Of a stretch of 64,000 nt of DNA, positions 55,410 to 64,000 are shown in pieces (within the stretch, counting starts at the first letter, position 1; the number at the start of each line of letters is the position of its first letter). The stretch is taken from NCBI GenBank assembly GCA_021186555.1, contig JAJKFL010000012.1:20223711-20287710 (forward strand), written 5' to 3'. Source of the stretch: Reticulitermes speratus (lineage: Eukaryota; Arthropoda; Insecta; Blattodea; Rhinotermitidae). Both the position numbers and the translations under genes were made by a program. The notes beneath the pieces were generated by a model. The model did no database searches, was not told the origin of the DNA, and saw nothing but the letters and a program-made list of their open reading frames with translations.

Positions 55410-57070
55410 TATCACGCTGTACACCTGCTGTCCTGTTACCGCTAGCACGCTGTACACCTGCTGTCCTGTTACCGCTAGCACGCTGTACACCTGCTGTCCT
55501 GTTACCGCTAGCACGCTGTACACCTGCTGTCCTGTTACCGCTAGCACGCTGTACACCTGCTGTCCTGTTGCCTCTAGCCCATTGTACAGCCTGCTATCCT
55601 GTTACCGCTAACACGCTGTACACCTGCTGTCCTGTTACCGCTAGCACGCTGTACACCTGCTGTCCTGTTACCGCTAGCACGCTGTACACCTGCTGTCCTG
55701 TTACCGCTAGCACGCTGTACACCTGCTGTCCTGTTACCGCTAACACGCTGTACACCTGCTGTCCTGTTACCGCTAGCACGCTGTACACCTGCTGTCCTGT
55801 TGCCTCTAGCCCATTGTACAGCCTGCTATCCTGTTACCGCTAACACGCTGTAAACCTGCTGTCCTGTTACCGCTAGCACGCTGTACACCTGCTGTCCTGT
55901 TACCGCTAGCACGCTGTACACCTGCTGTCCTGTTGCCTCTAGCCCATTTTACAGCCTGCTATCCTGTTACCGCTAACACGCTGTACACCTGCTGTCCTGT
56001 TACCGCTAGCACGCTGTACACCTGCTGTCCTGTTACCGCTAGCACGCTGTACACCTGCTGTCCTGTTGCCTCTAGCCCATTGTACAGCCTGCTATCCTGT
56101 TACCGCTAACACGCTGTACACCTGCTGTCCTGTTACCGCTAGCACGCTGTACACCTGCTATCCTGTTACCGCTAGCACGCTGTACACCTGCTGTCCTGTT
56201 ACCGTTAGCACGCTGTACACCTGCTATCGTGTTACCGCTAGCACGCTCTACACCTGCTGTCCTGTTACCGGTAGCACGCTGTACACCTGCTGTCCTGTTA
56301 CCTCTAGCCCATTGTACAGCCTTCTTTCCTGTTACCGCTAACACGCTGTACATCTGCTGTCCTGTTACCGCTAGCACGCTGTACAGTCTGATATCCTGTT
56401 ACTGCCAGCACGCTGTACACCTGCTGTCCTGTTACCGCTAGCACGCTGTACACCTGCTGTCCTGTTGCCTCTAGCCCATTTTACAGCCTGCTATCCTGTT
56501 ACCGCTAACACGCTGTACACCTGCTGTCCTGTTACCGCTAGCACGCTGTACACCTGCTGTCCTGTTACCGCTAGCACGCTGTACACCTGCTGTCCTGTTG
56601 CCTCTAGCCCATTGTACAGCCTGCTATCCTGTTACCGCTAACACGCTGTACACCTGCTGTCCTGTTACCGCTAGCACGCTGTACACCTGCTATCCTGTTA
56701 CCGCTAGCACGCTGTACACCTGCTGTCCTGTTACCGTTAGCACGCTGTACACCTGCTATCGTGTTACCGCTAGCACGCTCTACACCTGCTGTCCTGTTAC
56801 CGGTAGCACGCTGTACACCTGCTGTCCTGTTACCTCTAGCCCATTGTACAGCCTTCTTTCCTGTTACCGCTAACACGCTGTACATCTGCTGTCCTGTTAC
56901 CGCTAGCACGCTGTACAGTCTGATATCCTGTTACTGCCAGCACGCTGTACACCTGATGTCCTGTTACCGCTAGCACGCTGTACAGCCTGCTATCCTGTTA
57001 CCGCCAGCACGCTGTACACCTGATGTCCTGTTACCGCTAGCACGCTGTACACCTGCTGTCTTGTTACCGC
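55410..57070. repeat. 33-bp minisatellite with a 532-bp higher-order repeat
   Basis: The basic unit is 33 bp (cgctgtacacctgctgtcct plus gttaccgctagca). A variant with cctctagcccatt recurs at 55571, 55803, 55936, 56069, 56301, 56468, 56601 and 56833. The stretch from 55936 repeats at 56468, 56069 at 56601, and 56301 at 56833, all exactly 532 bp later, so a large block was duplicated in tandem. All open frames here (for example 55349-55843, both strands) arise because 33 is divisible by three. Confidence 0.93.
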
Positions 57071-57354
57071 GTTCTATATAAGGGTGTGACTCATATGTAT
57101 TTTATAAACAACTTAAGAGTTGTATCTTTAATTTTACATTTTTCGTGCTTATGCATTCATTGTAGGCGTACCTCGTGTTGAGTTCGAGGCTTGTTAATGA
57201 ATTTGAGAAAGGCGTATATAACAACAGATGCTGACACGCCAGTAATACTCACAAGTATTCGCGCGCACACACACACACAATCACACCGTTTGATGCTATA
57301 CAATCTGCAATAATTACAGGGTCGTTAACATATTAAGCAAATAGAAAATATTTC

Positions 57355-57630
57355 CTGTCCATGCCATGAAGGCATATAGGGCGAGTAGATGTAAAGCTCC
57401 ACTCATTCTTAATCTCAGCACTAGGTGGATGTGAGTGGTTAAATTCACGCCCCCCCCCCCCCCCCCCGGGAAAGAAATCCGGTGTCCATTGAAAAGGAGG
57501 CTGGATGGGCCCCAGAGATGGACTGGACGCTTTTGGGGAACATAATTTTTTTTTCCTCCTACTGAGATTCGAACCACGGACCATCTAGCCCGTAACCTAG
57601 GCGCTACACTGATTATGCTACCCCTGCTTT
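57355..57630 (-). mobile_element. SINE-A copy with an 18-C run
   Basis: Shows gccatgaaggcatatagggc, ctaggtggatgtgagtggtt, aaaaggaggctggatgggcc and the box-B complement gagattcgaaccacgg. A run of 18 C (57450-57467) has replaced the usual sequence. Confidence 0.82.
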
Positions 57631-57999
57631 ATTAAGCTAATTGATTCGTTAAGTGAAGTGAAGAATACAAATACAATGCTGACCCTGTGCTGCAGGACCA
57701 TTCCGTGAAGACATCTGATATCACGCAGTTGCAGCTCCGTCCGTTACTCTCCGTGACAGGAAGCCCAATAACCGGTAGATAAGCCAGGTGGATCCGCGAT
57801 AATCATGTGGCTTTCTGAATTTCGTACTGTGTGCTTAATGGCATAACTATGCAGATAGCAAGCAGAAATCTTATAAAACTACGAGAATTAAAATTTTCGC
57901 AACACTGGAATAGCTGGAGCCCAAAACACAATGCGAGTATAAAAGGCAGTTAAGCTTACGATGGTTCAAGTGACAAAGCTGCCGCTGGGATCTGCGCTC

Positions 58000-58150
58000 T
58001 TTTGGGATTTTAAGCAGCGTAGAATGGTAGTTTTTTACCGACGTTTCGGTACAACCTATCGGTCCCATCTACAAGGTTCAAGCAGTCTTTCTGGACTGCA
58101 GATGTCATTTACACCGAGGCGGAAGCCTGAAATCACGCAAGGCTGCCGCT
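58000..58150 (-). mobile_element. Hammerhead-like repeat, single copy
   Basis: On plus it reads ttaccgacgtttcggtacaa, cctatcggtcccatctacaa. On minus this is TTGTAGA (core variant), a GGACC / GGTT-type hairpin around gata, then gaaacgtcggtaa. It closely matches the 37.6-kb copies. Confidence 0.5.
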
Positions 58151-58394
58151 GTAGCTAGAGCTAAGGAGGCTGAGTTTTGTGGTTTTCGCAACGGTGTAAC
58201 TGACGATGTCACACTAACTTTATTTGACGCTCAATAAGTAGCATTAAGAACAAGATAACACATTGTGATTTGTGACGACGGATGTTACGGCATGCTGAGC
58301 CACCAAGAATGTTTACACATCAGCAACAACAGGAATTAATAAGCAATATTTTTGTGCATTTTAATGACGAATGTTACCATAATTACTGATTCGT

Positions 58395-59010
58395 TCATTC
58401 ATTCTGTAGTCTGTCTTACGACAGGTCCGTAGCCTCTTCCAAAGCGAGTTCTCCACACAGTGCGATCTAATGCTTTCTCTTTCAATTTCCAGTGTCTTCT
58501 CTTTCCCTTAAGGTCACCAGTAGCTGCTTACGCCTTCTCCCTCGTCTTGCCCGTCATTTCTATCCTTCCCTCTATCTTTCTTTCAATCACGTGTTTTAGA
58601 AGGCGGTTCCTACACAAGATGTGACCAATCCAGTGAGCCTTTCTTCTTTTTATTGTAAGTAGGATATTCCTGTCTTCCTTGACTTTGTGTAATACTCTTC
58701 ATTTCTCACACGATCGTTCCAACTGATCTTCTCCATTCTTCTCCAACACCACATTTCAAAACTTTCCATGTATTTCTGATCTACTTTCCGAAGTGTCCAC
58801 GTTTCAGCACCATACAAAGCTATGCTCAAAATGTAGCACTTTACTAGTTTCTTCCTTAAATTTAAGACCAATTTGCTGGTGAAAAGAGTTTCCTTCTTGT
58901 TGAATGCTGATTTTGCCATGGCAATTCTGGATTTAATTTGATGTGTAAACCTTGCATCATTTGTTATCATGTACTCAAATAATTGAAATATTCCACAGTC
59001 TGCAATTTCT
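58395..59010 (-). mobile_element. Non-LTR retrotransposon RT C-terminus (family 1), copy 2
   Basis: The minus frame 58970-58650 reads MITNDARFTHQIKSRIAMAK, RKKLVKCYILSIALYGAETW, TLRKVDQKYMESFEMWCWRR. It is followed out of frame by sequence matching the family 1 C-terminus. Layout as at 14105-14720. Confidence 0.85.
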
Positions 59011-59074
59011 TTTGATCTATCATAATTTTTATTGGGTATGGTTGCCTTTTATCACTATTATAAGTCACTTTTGC

Positions 59075-59335
59075 CGATTCCGTGGCCCATGCGGTCTAAA
59101 ATGTAGTAGGCCTGCAGCCGCTTGATTACTGGGATAGAGGATTCAAATCCCGCTCACGGTATGGTTGTCCATCTCTTGTGTTTTTTTGTGTGTTGTGTAG
59201 GTAGCAGCGCTCTGCAAAGAGCTGATCACTGTTCAGAGGAGTCACAGAGAGAAAGAGAGGGGTGTGTGTGTGTGTGTGTCTAATTGTGTGTGATATAGAA
59301 ACGTCAGAAAGAGGCGGCCCAGGCCCGATTTGTGC
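59075..59335 (+). mobile_element. SINE-C copy
   Basis: Head gattccgtggcccatgcggt, box-B-like gattcaaatcccgctcac, then ctgatcactgttcagaggag and a (gt)n run. Confidence 0.8.
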
Positions 59336-59378
59336 TGTAAGCCTCCCCCCAAAAAAGTGTTTACTTTTTTGTAAAAAT

Positions 59379-59654
59379 TTAAAAGACGTAATGTGCATTT
59401 CTTAAGGACACCAAAAGCCAGGTCAGTGACCCTGACCTACACACTGACATTAAAGGCCATGCCACCTGGCTTATGACGTTCGGAAAGATCCGTCCAAGCC
59501 CATTCTTGCTCTTGCTTCGTAACGCGAAAGTCGTTACAACCCCGCCCAGCTCGCATAATGAGCAACCACGCCGTATTGTCTGTCGTGTGTGCTCCTTTAA
59601 CATAGTCACAGCTACCCTCAAACCGTCTCTTTCCAAAACTTGAATAAGCTTCAT
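59379..59654 (-). other. Unassigned open frame, 91 codons
   Basis: The minus frame begins with ATG at 59654 (MKLIQVLERDGLRVAVTMLK). It is basic and mixed in composition, with no domain, promoter or splice sites recognised, next to a SINE-C. Probably chance or part of an unrecognised repeat. Confidence 0.2.
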
Positions 59655-59874
59655 GACATTTTGTTAAGGTTATCGCTTAGCTTAACTTCAATTTATAAAC
59701 CCGGAGAGCTGAGAGGTACAGCCAGCCTCCTATCCTGTTACTTCACTTCACCGTACGTGTTCAAATAGGCACAGGGCTGTTTTACCTTATATAAATGTAC
59801 GTAGATTCTTCGGTGTTGTGTCTGTTTCTCATACACTTTTGCCATTGTGTGCTTTTAAATTCGGTTAGTGTTTA

Positions 59875-60180
59875 TCGCGGTGGCGCACTTGTTTGAGGCA
59901 CTGCGTCACAAGCCGGAAAGTTGTGTGTTCGGTTCCCAGTGGAGTCACTGGAATTTTTCATTGACATAATCGTTTCGGTCGCACTATGGCCCTGGGGTCG
60001 ACTCAGCCTCTAACAGAAATGAGTACCAGGAATATTGCCTGGGGGGTAAAGGCGGCCGGTGCATAGGGCTGACAACCTCACCACTTTTATGCTCTGATTG
60101 TGTTGTTATCTGGGAGCCTCAACTTCCTGGAACCCTAGGGGCCTGTGCAGGCCTGTATAGGGATAGCTTTACCTCAACTT
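59875..60180 (+). mobile_element. SINE-B copy, near full length
   Basis: Head gcggtggcgcacttgtttga and ggcactgcgtcacaagccgg, box B gttcggttcccagtgg, then catggccctggggtcgac-like sequence, cagaaatgagtaccaggaat and tagggatagctttacctcaa. Confidence 0.83.
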
Positions 60181-60734
60181 AACCTTATCGTGTAATAGAA
60201 CTTAGGTTCTAAAGAAGTGCAAAACGTGATGTCCGTGTAGGCTATATTACCAATGTTTTTATTTTTTTATGTTCTCCGTGTTGGGCTGGTTGCTACTTTG
60301 TGCAATATTTTTTCTTTTCTTCGTATCTATTTGCTGAATTTATAAAACTTTTAACATGAGGGGCCACTGTAGTAAGGAACAGAATACTGGCGAAGAAGTG
60401 TTTTGTGTATAAATGAGTTTCATAACAAATAAACCAATAGTAGTTTTATGACAGCACATTTTATTTTTTGATGAAACAGGAGAAGATTCCTTTAGTGTAA
60501 GACGCGACTGGTAACTCCACTTGCAAATGCCTGTTTTCGTCTTCGGAGTCTACAGTCAGGTTAGTCGTAACCTTTCTATCAAGAATAATTATGATTTTTC
60601 TCCGTTAAAAAGTTCCTGTATTAAATGTGATATTTGGATTAATTACAGCCAGGCCGGTAACAGCCTTTCCTTAAATTTAGGGAATGCTTCCTACCATTCA
60701 GTTCATAATTCTGGCTCTAACCAGAAACGATGAA

Positions 60735-61020
60735 GGTAAAGGTGTATTTGTACATACCATGAAGGCATATTGGGAACTGGAGGTACAGGTTCACTCATTC
60801 TTAACCTCAGCACTATAAGGAGGTGAGTGGTCGATCACCTGTAGGTCCAGGCGGTTTTATCCCAGGAAAAATACACCGGTAACCATCTAATAGGAGACAG
60901 TGTGGGCTCCAGAGACAGTAGGGAATCTTTAAGAAAAGTCTTTTGCCTCTGCCGGAAATAGAACCAAATCTTGTAGGTCTTACAACCCGTAGCCTCGTTA
61001 ATTTACCCACCACGGCATAC
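60735..61020 (-). mobile_element. SINE-A copy
   Basis: Shows aaggtaaaggtgtatttgta, accatgaaggcatattggga, ataggagacagtgtgggct and the head complement acaacccgtagcctcg. The ATGAAGgtaaag at its left edge is SINE sequence, not a gene start. Confidence 0.8.
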
Positions 61021-61092
61021 CGGTTTGAACATTAATTCTAAAGAATAAAATGTACAAACCTGTAATTTGGTCTCTTTTATTTTGGAGGGGAA

Positions 61093-61572
61093 TTATACGA
61101 AACTGCTTTTCTTAAAAGGGTCCTCCATGGAGATAGAAAGACGTATGAGAAAATTACATAATATGGGATTCATAACCTGGTAAATTGTCGTTAATTTACG
61201 AAACAAACGAAAAAGCAAAGCAAAACTGGTGAAAAATCTAGCTGTACAACAAACTGCGTACACTTCAGGTTGGATGACACCTTGAAGTAAGCGTGGATGC
61301 ACAGTCATTTGCTTTAATTTCATTGTTCTGTCACGTATCATATCATTAATGTGAAGAGTACAAGCCTGCCGAAGAGTTTTTCTGTATTTTCTTTTGTCTC
61401 CCCGAGACGTGTATAAACAGATTACTGGTGCAGGAATGGGAGTGAAATTGGCAGCACACCTGTACTGCTGGCAGTGACCGAGAAAGCTGTCTAGCCACTT
61501 GACGGAACATGCTGAACACCTGCTGGACACCACCACTCCTGTGTGTGACTTGCTGTTAATATGACGCGCCAC
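61093..61572 (-). other. Unassigned open frame, 159 codons
   Basis: The minus frame starts at GTG, not ATG. It contains SACSVKWLDSFLGHCQQYRC, a Lys/Arg-rich middle (RGDKRKYRKTLRQACTLHIN) and a hydrophobic C-terminal part (FFTSFALLFRLF). It is longer than expected by chance in AT-rich DNA but has no recognisable domain. It may be a pseudogene or an exon. Confidence 0.25.
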
Positions 61573-61653
61573 AGATCCAATTTACTTTCTTCACATTTCA
61601 GAACAGTCTAACTCACATGTTTAACTGGAATGCTGTAGTAATAGTCTAAACCT

Positions 61654-61713
61654 GAAACTTTTCTGACCTGAGGCCGTTAACGGGGGTTAACGGCCTCAGG
61701 TCAGAAAAGTTTC
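61654..61713. repeat. Perfect 28-bp hairpin with GGGG loop
   Basis: Left arm 61654-61681 (gaaacttttctgacctgagg then ccgttaac) is exactly complementary to 61686-61713. The loop is GGGG at 61682-61685. Confidence 0.95.
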
Positions 61714-61889
61714 TTACCGACTCGCGGGCGGCTGAATTTTAAACGACTACTAGTGTCTTATCTTATGGAGCTAGGAGGTTCCTCAGAAACTCTGTTAACT
61801 AGCTACCAGTCTAAAAGGCGTCGCATCCCAGAAGAGAGCAATTTTCGTAGCCGCAGTACTCAACAATTTTATGTAAAAAATGTGTTGAA

Positions 61890-62045
61890 ACCTTCTTCTA
61901 TGGCTTAGGATAGGGTACAGTAATGTGCTTTATGAACACGGTAATTAGTCTTGAGGTCCAATAAAGGGGAATGTTCTTGACTAGGTGAGCGACTATTAGC
62001 TTGTTAAAAGTAACTGTTCTCCATGAAGTCATTTTTAGTAATTAC
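61890..62045 (+). mobile_element. Non-LTR retrotransposon 3' end (family 2), short
   Basis: Shows atggcttaggatagggtaca, tatgaacacggtaattagtc and ctgttctccatgaagtca, the last 150 bp of the family only. Confidence 0.68.
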
Positions 62046-62149
62046 TCACAACGATTTCTGTACTTTACACAATAATAAACAAGCCGTATATTGTCAGGCC
62101 ACGTTTTGACAACCCCAGTTGTAATATGGAGTTTTATGCCATGGAGAAG

Positions 62150-62290
62150 CAGCCAGCCATAGTTCAGGTGATCAGTGTTCAGTTTGTCACAGCAGAAGCC
62201 CGATTTCCTTCCCAAGGCAGAGCATCTGGTATTTTTTGGTGGACAAAGTGCCAATAAGCCTGGTCTTTCTCCCAGTACTTCAGTCTTTGA
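62150..62290 (+). mobile_element. SINE-D remnant
   Basis: Shows cagcagaagcccgatttcct and ttttggtggacaaagtgcca, a diverged middle of the family. It is followed by a short tandem block (about 62290-62460) of a cagtaccacac / acttcagtgtgtg repeat. Confidence 0.55.
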
Positions 62291-62460
62291 CCGTCAGTAC
62301 CACACACACAGTACTTCAGTGTGTTCGTCAGTACCACACCACCCAATACTTCAGTGTGTGTCTGTCAGTACCACAGCACCCCAATACTTCAGTGTGTGTC
62401 TGTCAGTACCACACACCCCAATACTTCATGTGTGTCTGTCATACCACACCACCAATGCTC
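62290..62460. repeat. Short tandem repeat, roughly 33-45-bp units
   Basis: Repeated copies of gtcagtaccacac and aatacttcagtgtgtgtctg at irregular spacing, about four units. It seems to grow out of the SINE-D motif ccagtacttcag. Confidence 0.7.
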
Positions 62461-63059
62461 CATACTCGTATTCAATCATTTATAATCTACGGTCAATAGT
62501 GTAGATCAGTGGTGCGCATACTGTGGTCCTCAACCCTTTCTTAAATGGCACGTGGAGCCTTTAGTAACGTACGTTGGGTATATTAATGTTATGTTTTCAA
62601 ACCCCTTTTTGGCACTTCGCCAAATCATCCGTTTTTCAGTGGCCCGCACTTAAAGTGTTGCGCACCACTGGTCTACATACTGAGAGTGCCTCTGAATAAA
62701 CCACAAAAACAGATAGAGAACAACCGAACCATTTTAACACGCGAAAAAACAGTAAGAATTTCACTTTTCTTTATCTTTTTTCTGGGTAGCCTATCATTGT
62801 ATAATTTGCTCGGAGGTATGGATAAAAGTAATTTGTCATGTTTGCTTGTAACAACAGCTGGAATTATACGCAGGTATCTACCACGTACAAGACAGAACGT
62901 CATCGTTGTGCTAGCCTGTTAGTTTCTCAAATGCCTTCTTTGAAACTTTCCCACCCACGGTCTTTATCACCTTCACTTATTGACAAAATAGTGTTTGCAG
63001 AGACCATCAACAGCCAGCATGTACTGTGTAAGTTATCTAGTAATGGTTTTTAAGTGTCT

Positions 63060-63660
63060 AATATAAGGTACACGTGCACGTATGTATACGGTATATATAC
63101 ATTTATTTATATATATAGCACTCTCATAAATACTAAACTAAACATGTATACATAAATTTATACATACGTAAGTACGGACTTATAGACACGCACGCACGTA
63201 TGCATGCATATACATATGCACATACACACATACATAAACCTACATACATACATATATGCGTACATACATGCATGCATACGTACATATAATACATACACAT
63301 TACTACATACATACACACACATACGTACGTACATACATTAATACATACATATATACATACATAATACACACACATACGTACGTACATACATAATACATAC
63401 ATACATACATACATACACACACATACTACTTACATACATAATACATACAACATACATACAACTCCACACATACGTACGTACATACATTAATACATACATA
63501 CATACACACACATACGTACGACATACATAGATACATACATACATACACACACTTACGTACGTACATACATAATACATACATACATACACACACTTACGTA
63601 CGTATGAATGTATAAAACACGTGCATGCATATATACAAACGTACGTTTATACATATAGCT
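63060..63660. repeat. (TACA)n / (CATA)n microsatellite, about 600 bp
   Basis: Imperfect tetranucleotide tract of tacatacatac with acacac and acgtacgt interruptions. Tyr/Met/Cys/Val open frames on the minus strand are products of the repeat. Confidence 0.92.
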
Positions 63661-63814
63661 GTACCTTTGTGCAACACAAGCCTATATAAAAAAGGCCATA
63701 TTTCGGGGAATTGAGTTTGAAACTTTTGCAAAAAAATTTAATTTTTAAGATAAGTTTAGACATAGGATTTATGAATATTCATATGGTAAATGTAAGGATA
63801 AAGTTCAGCCTAGA

Positions 63815-64000
63815 ACAAGTCATGAAGGGCCATAGGGGGAGTAGAGATATAGGTTTACCTTCCTTTAACCTCGGTTTTGGATGAGGGTGGGTGGTTAAGG
63901 CCACGGCCCGGCTGCTTTACCCCCGAGAATAACGCGGTACCCATTGTACAGGAGGCTGGGTTGACCCCAGGCAGGTCTGGACGAGTGCGGAAAGTCTCTC
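63815..64000 (-). mobile_element. SINE-A copy, cut by the window edge
   Basis: Shows gtcatgaagggccatagggg, ggatgagggtgggtggttaa and aggaggctgggttgacccca. The head lies beyond 64000. Confidence 0.82.

Larger units (their letters stand above)
46866..64000. other. Region right of gene D, no supported gene
   Basis: Seventeen kb of repeats: the 24-bp array (49040-49335), SINEs, non-LTR ends, the 33-bp minisatellite (55410-57070), a hairpin (61654-61713) and a (TACA)n-type microsatellite (63060-63660). I looked for a fifth gene of the same design (TATA, short ATG exon, gtaagt) and found none convincing. Nothing was seen in 47130-47560, 47730-49000, 50700-51290, 51550-52200, 52470-53040 and 55000-55400. 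Confidence 0.55.

Noticed and set aside
55349..56973. Multiple repeat-peptide open frames
   Set aside because: The 33-bp unit is divisible by three, so frames stay open on both strands by arithmetic.
57938..57970. TATAAAAGG followed by ATGGTTCAA|gtgaca as a gene start
   Set aside because: The ATG is only about 22 bp from the TATA box, so it would lie upstream of or at the transcription start, and the donor is poor.
60725..60745. ATGAAG followed by gtaaag as a fifth gene's exon 1
   Set aside because: It is the edge of a SINE-A copy (aggtaaaggtgtatttgtac), and no TATA box lies at the right distance.
63133..63589. Tyr/Met/Cys/Val-rich minus-strand frames
   Set aside because: Translation of a tetranucleotide microsatellite.

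Overview
The window is animal, almost certainly insect, genomic DNA. It is AT-rich, most of it is interspersed repeat, and introns are long. The few supported genes have TATA promoters, tiny first coding exons and large second exons. The mix of tRNA-derived SINEs, decayed non-LTR retrotransposons and Tc1/mariner debris resembles cockroach/termite (Blattodea) genomes. That placement is from general familiarity, not from a search.

The supported genes are four plus-strand genes in one head-to-tail cluster, called A to D here. A: only exon 2 seen (2955-4196). B: exon 1 9782-9793, exon 2 17047-19818. C: exon 1 28000-28011, exon 2 35371-37065. D: exon 1 43900-43914, exon 2 46074-46865. B, C and D share one plan: a TATA box; a first exon coding only 4-5 residues (MKRY, MRLL, MKTQL) and ending in a gtaagt donor in phase 0; a 2-7 kb intron; then one large exon that opens with the hydrophobic core of a signal peptide and continues as low-complexity sequence. 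A has the same exon 2 design; its first exon probably lies left of the window. The products are predicted secreted proteins, nearly free of cysteine: A and B are Gln/His/Pro/Asn-rich, C is Tyr/Ser/Gln-rich with an acidic Ser/Asp block, and D has GFGGGVP repeats followed by a long Ala-rich helix. This gene structure is typical of insect cuticle and other extracellular-matrix genes. No chitin-binding consensus or other named domain was seen, so no function is assigned.

The rest is repeat. There are four families of tRNA-headed SINE (A-D below, about 30 copies), 3' ends of at least three non-LTR retrotransposon families, a mariner-like transposase remnant, a possible pogo-type MITE, and several foldback elements. 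The most unusual layer is a recurrent RNA-like motif in many foldbacks: CTGANGA, a hairpin, GAAAC, a palindrome, then UC or UA. It resembles the minimal hammerhead ribozymes known from Penelope-like retroelements. Hairpin sequences differ between copies while pairing is kept, but nearly all copies carry one extra base after CTGANGA, so catalysis is uncertain.

Other structures of note: a 16-copy, 56-bp tandem amplification of a SINE tRNA head (10620-11514); a 33-bp minisatellite with a 532-bp higher-order repeat (about 55410-57070); a 24-bp repeat block (about 49040-49335); a 43-bp repeat (2701-2872); and two near-perfect palindromes (34532-34697 and 61654-61713). The 17 kb right of gene D holds only repeats and unassigned open frames.
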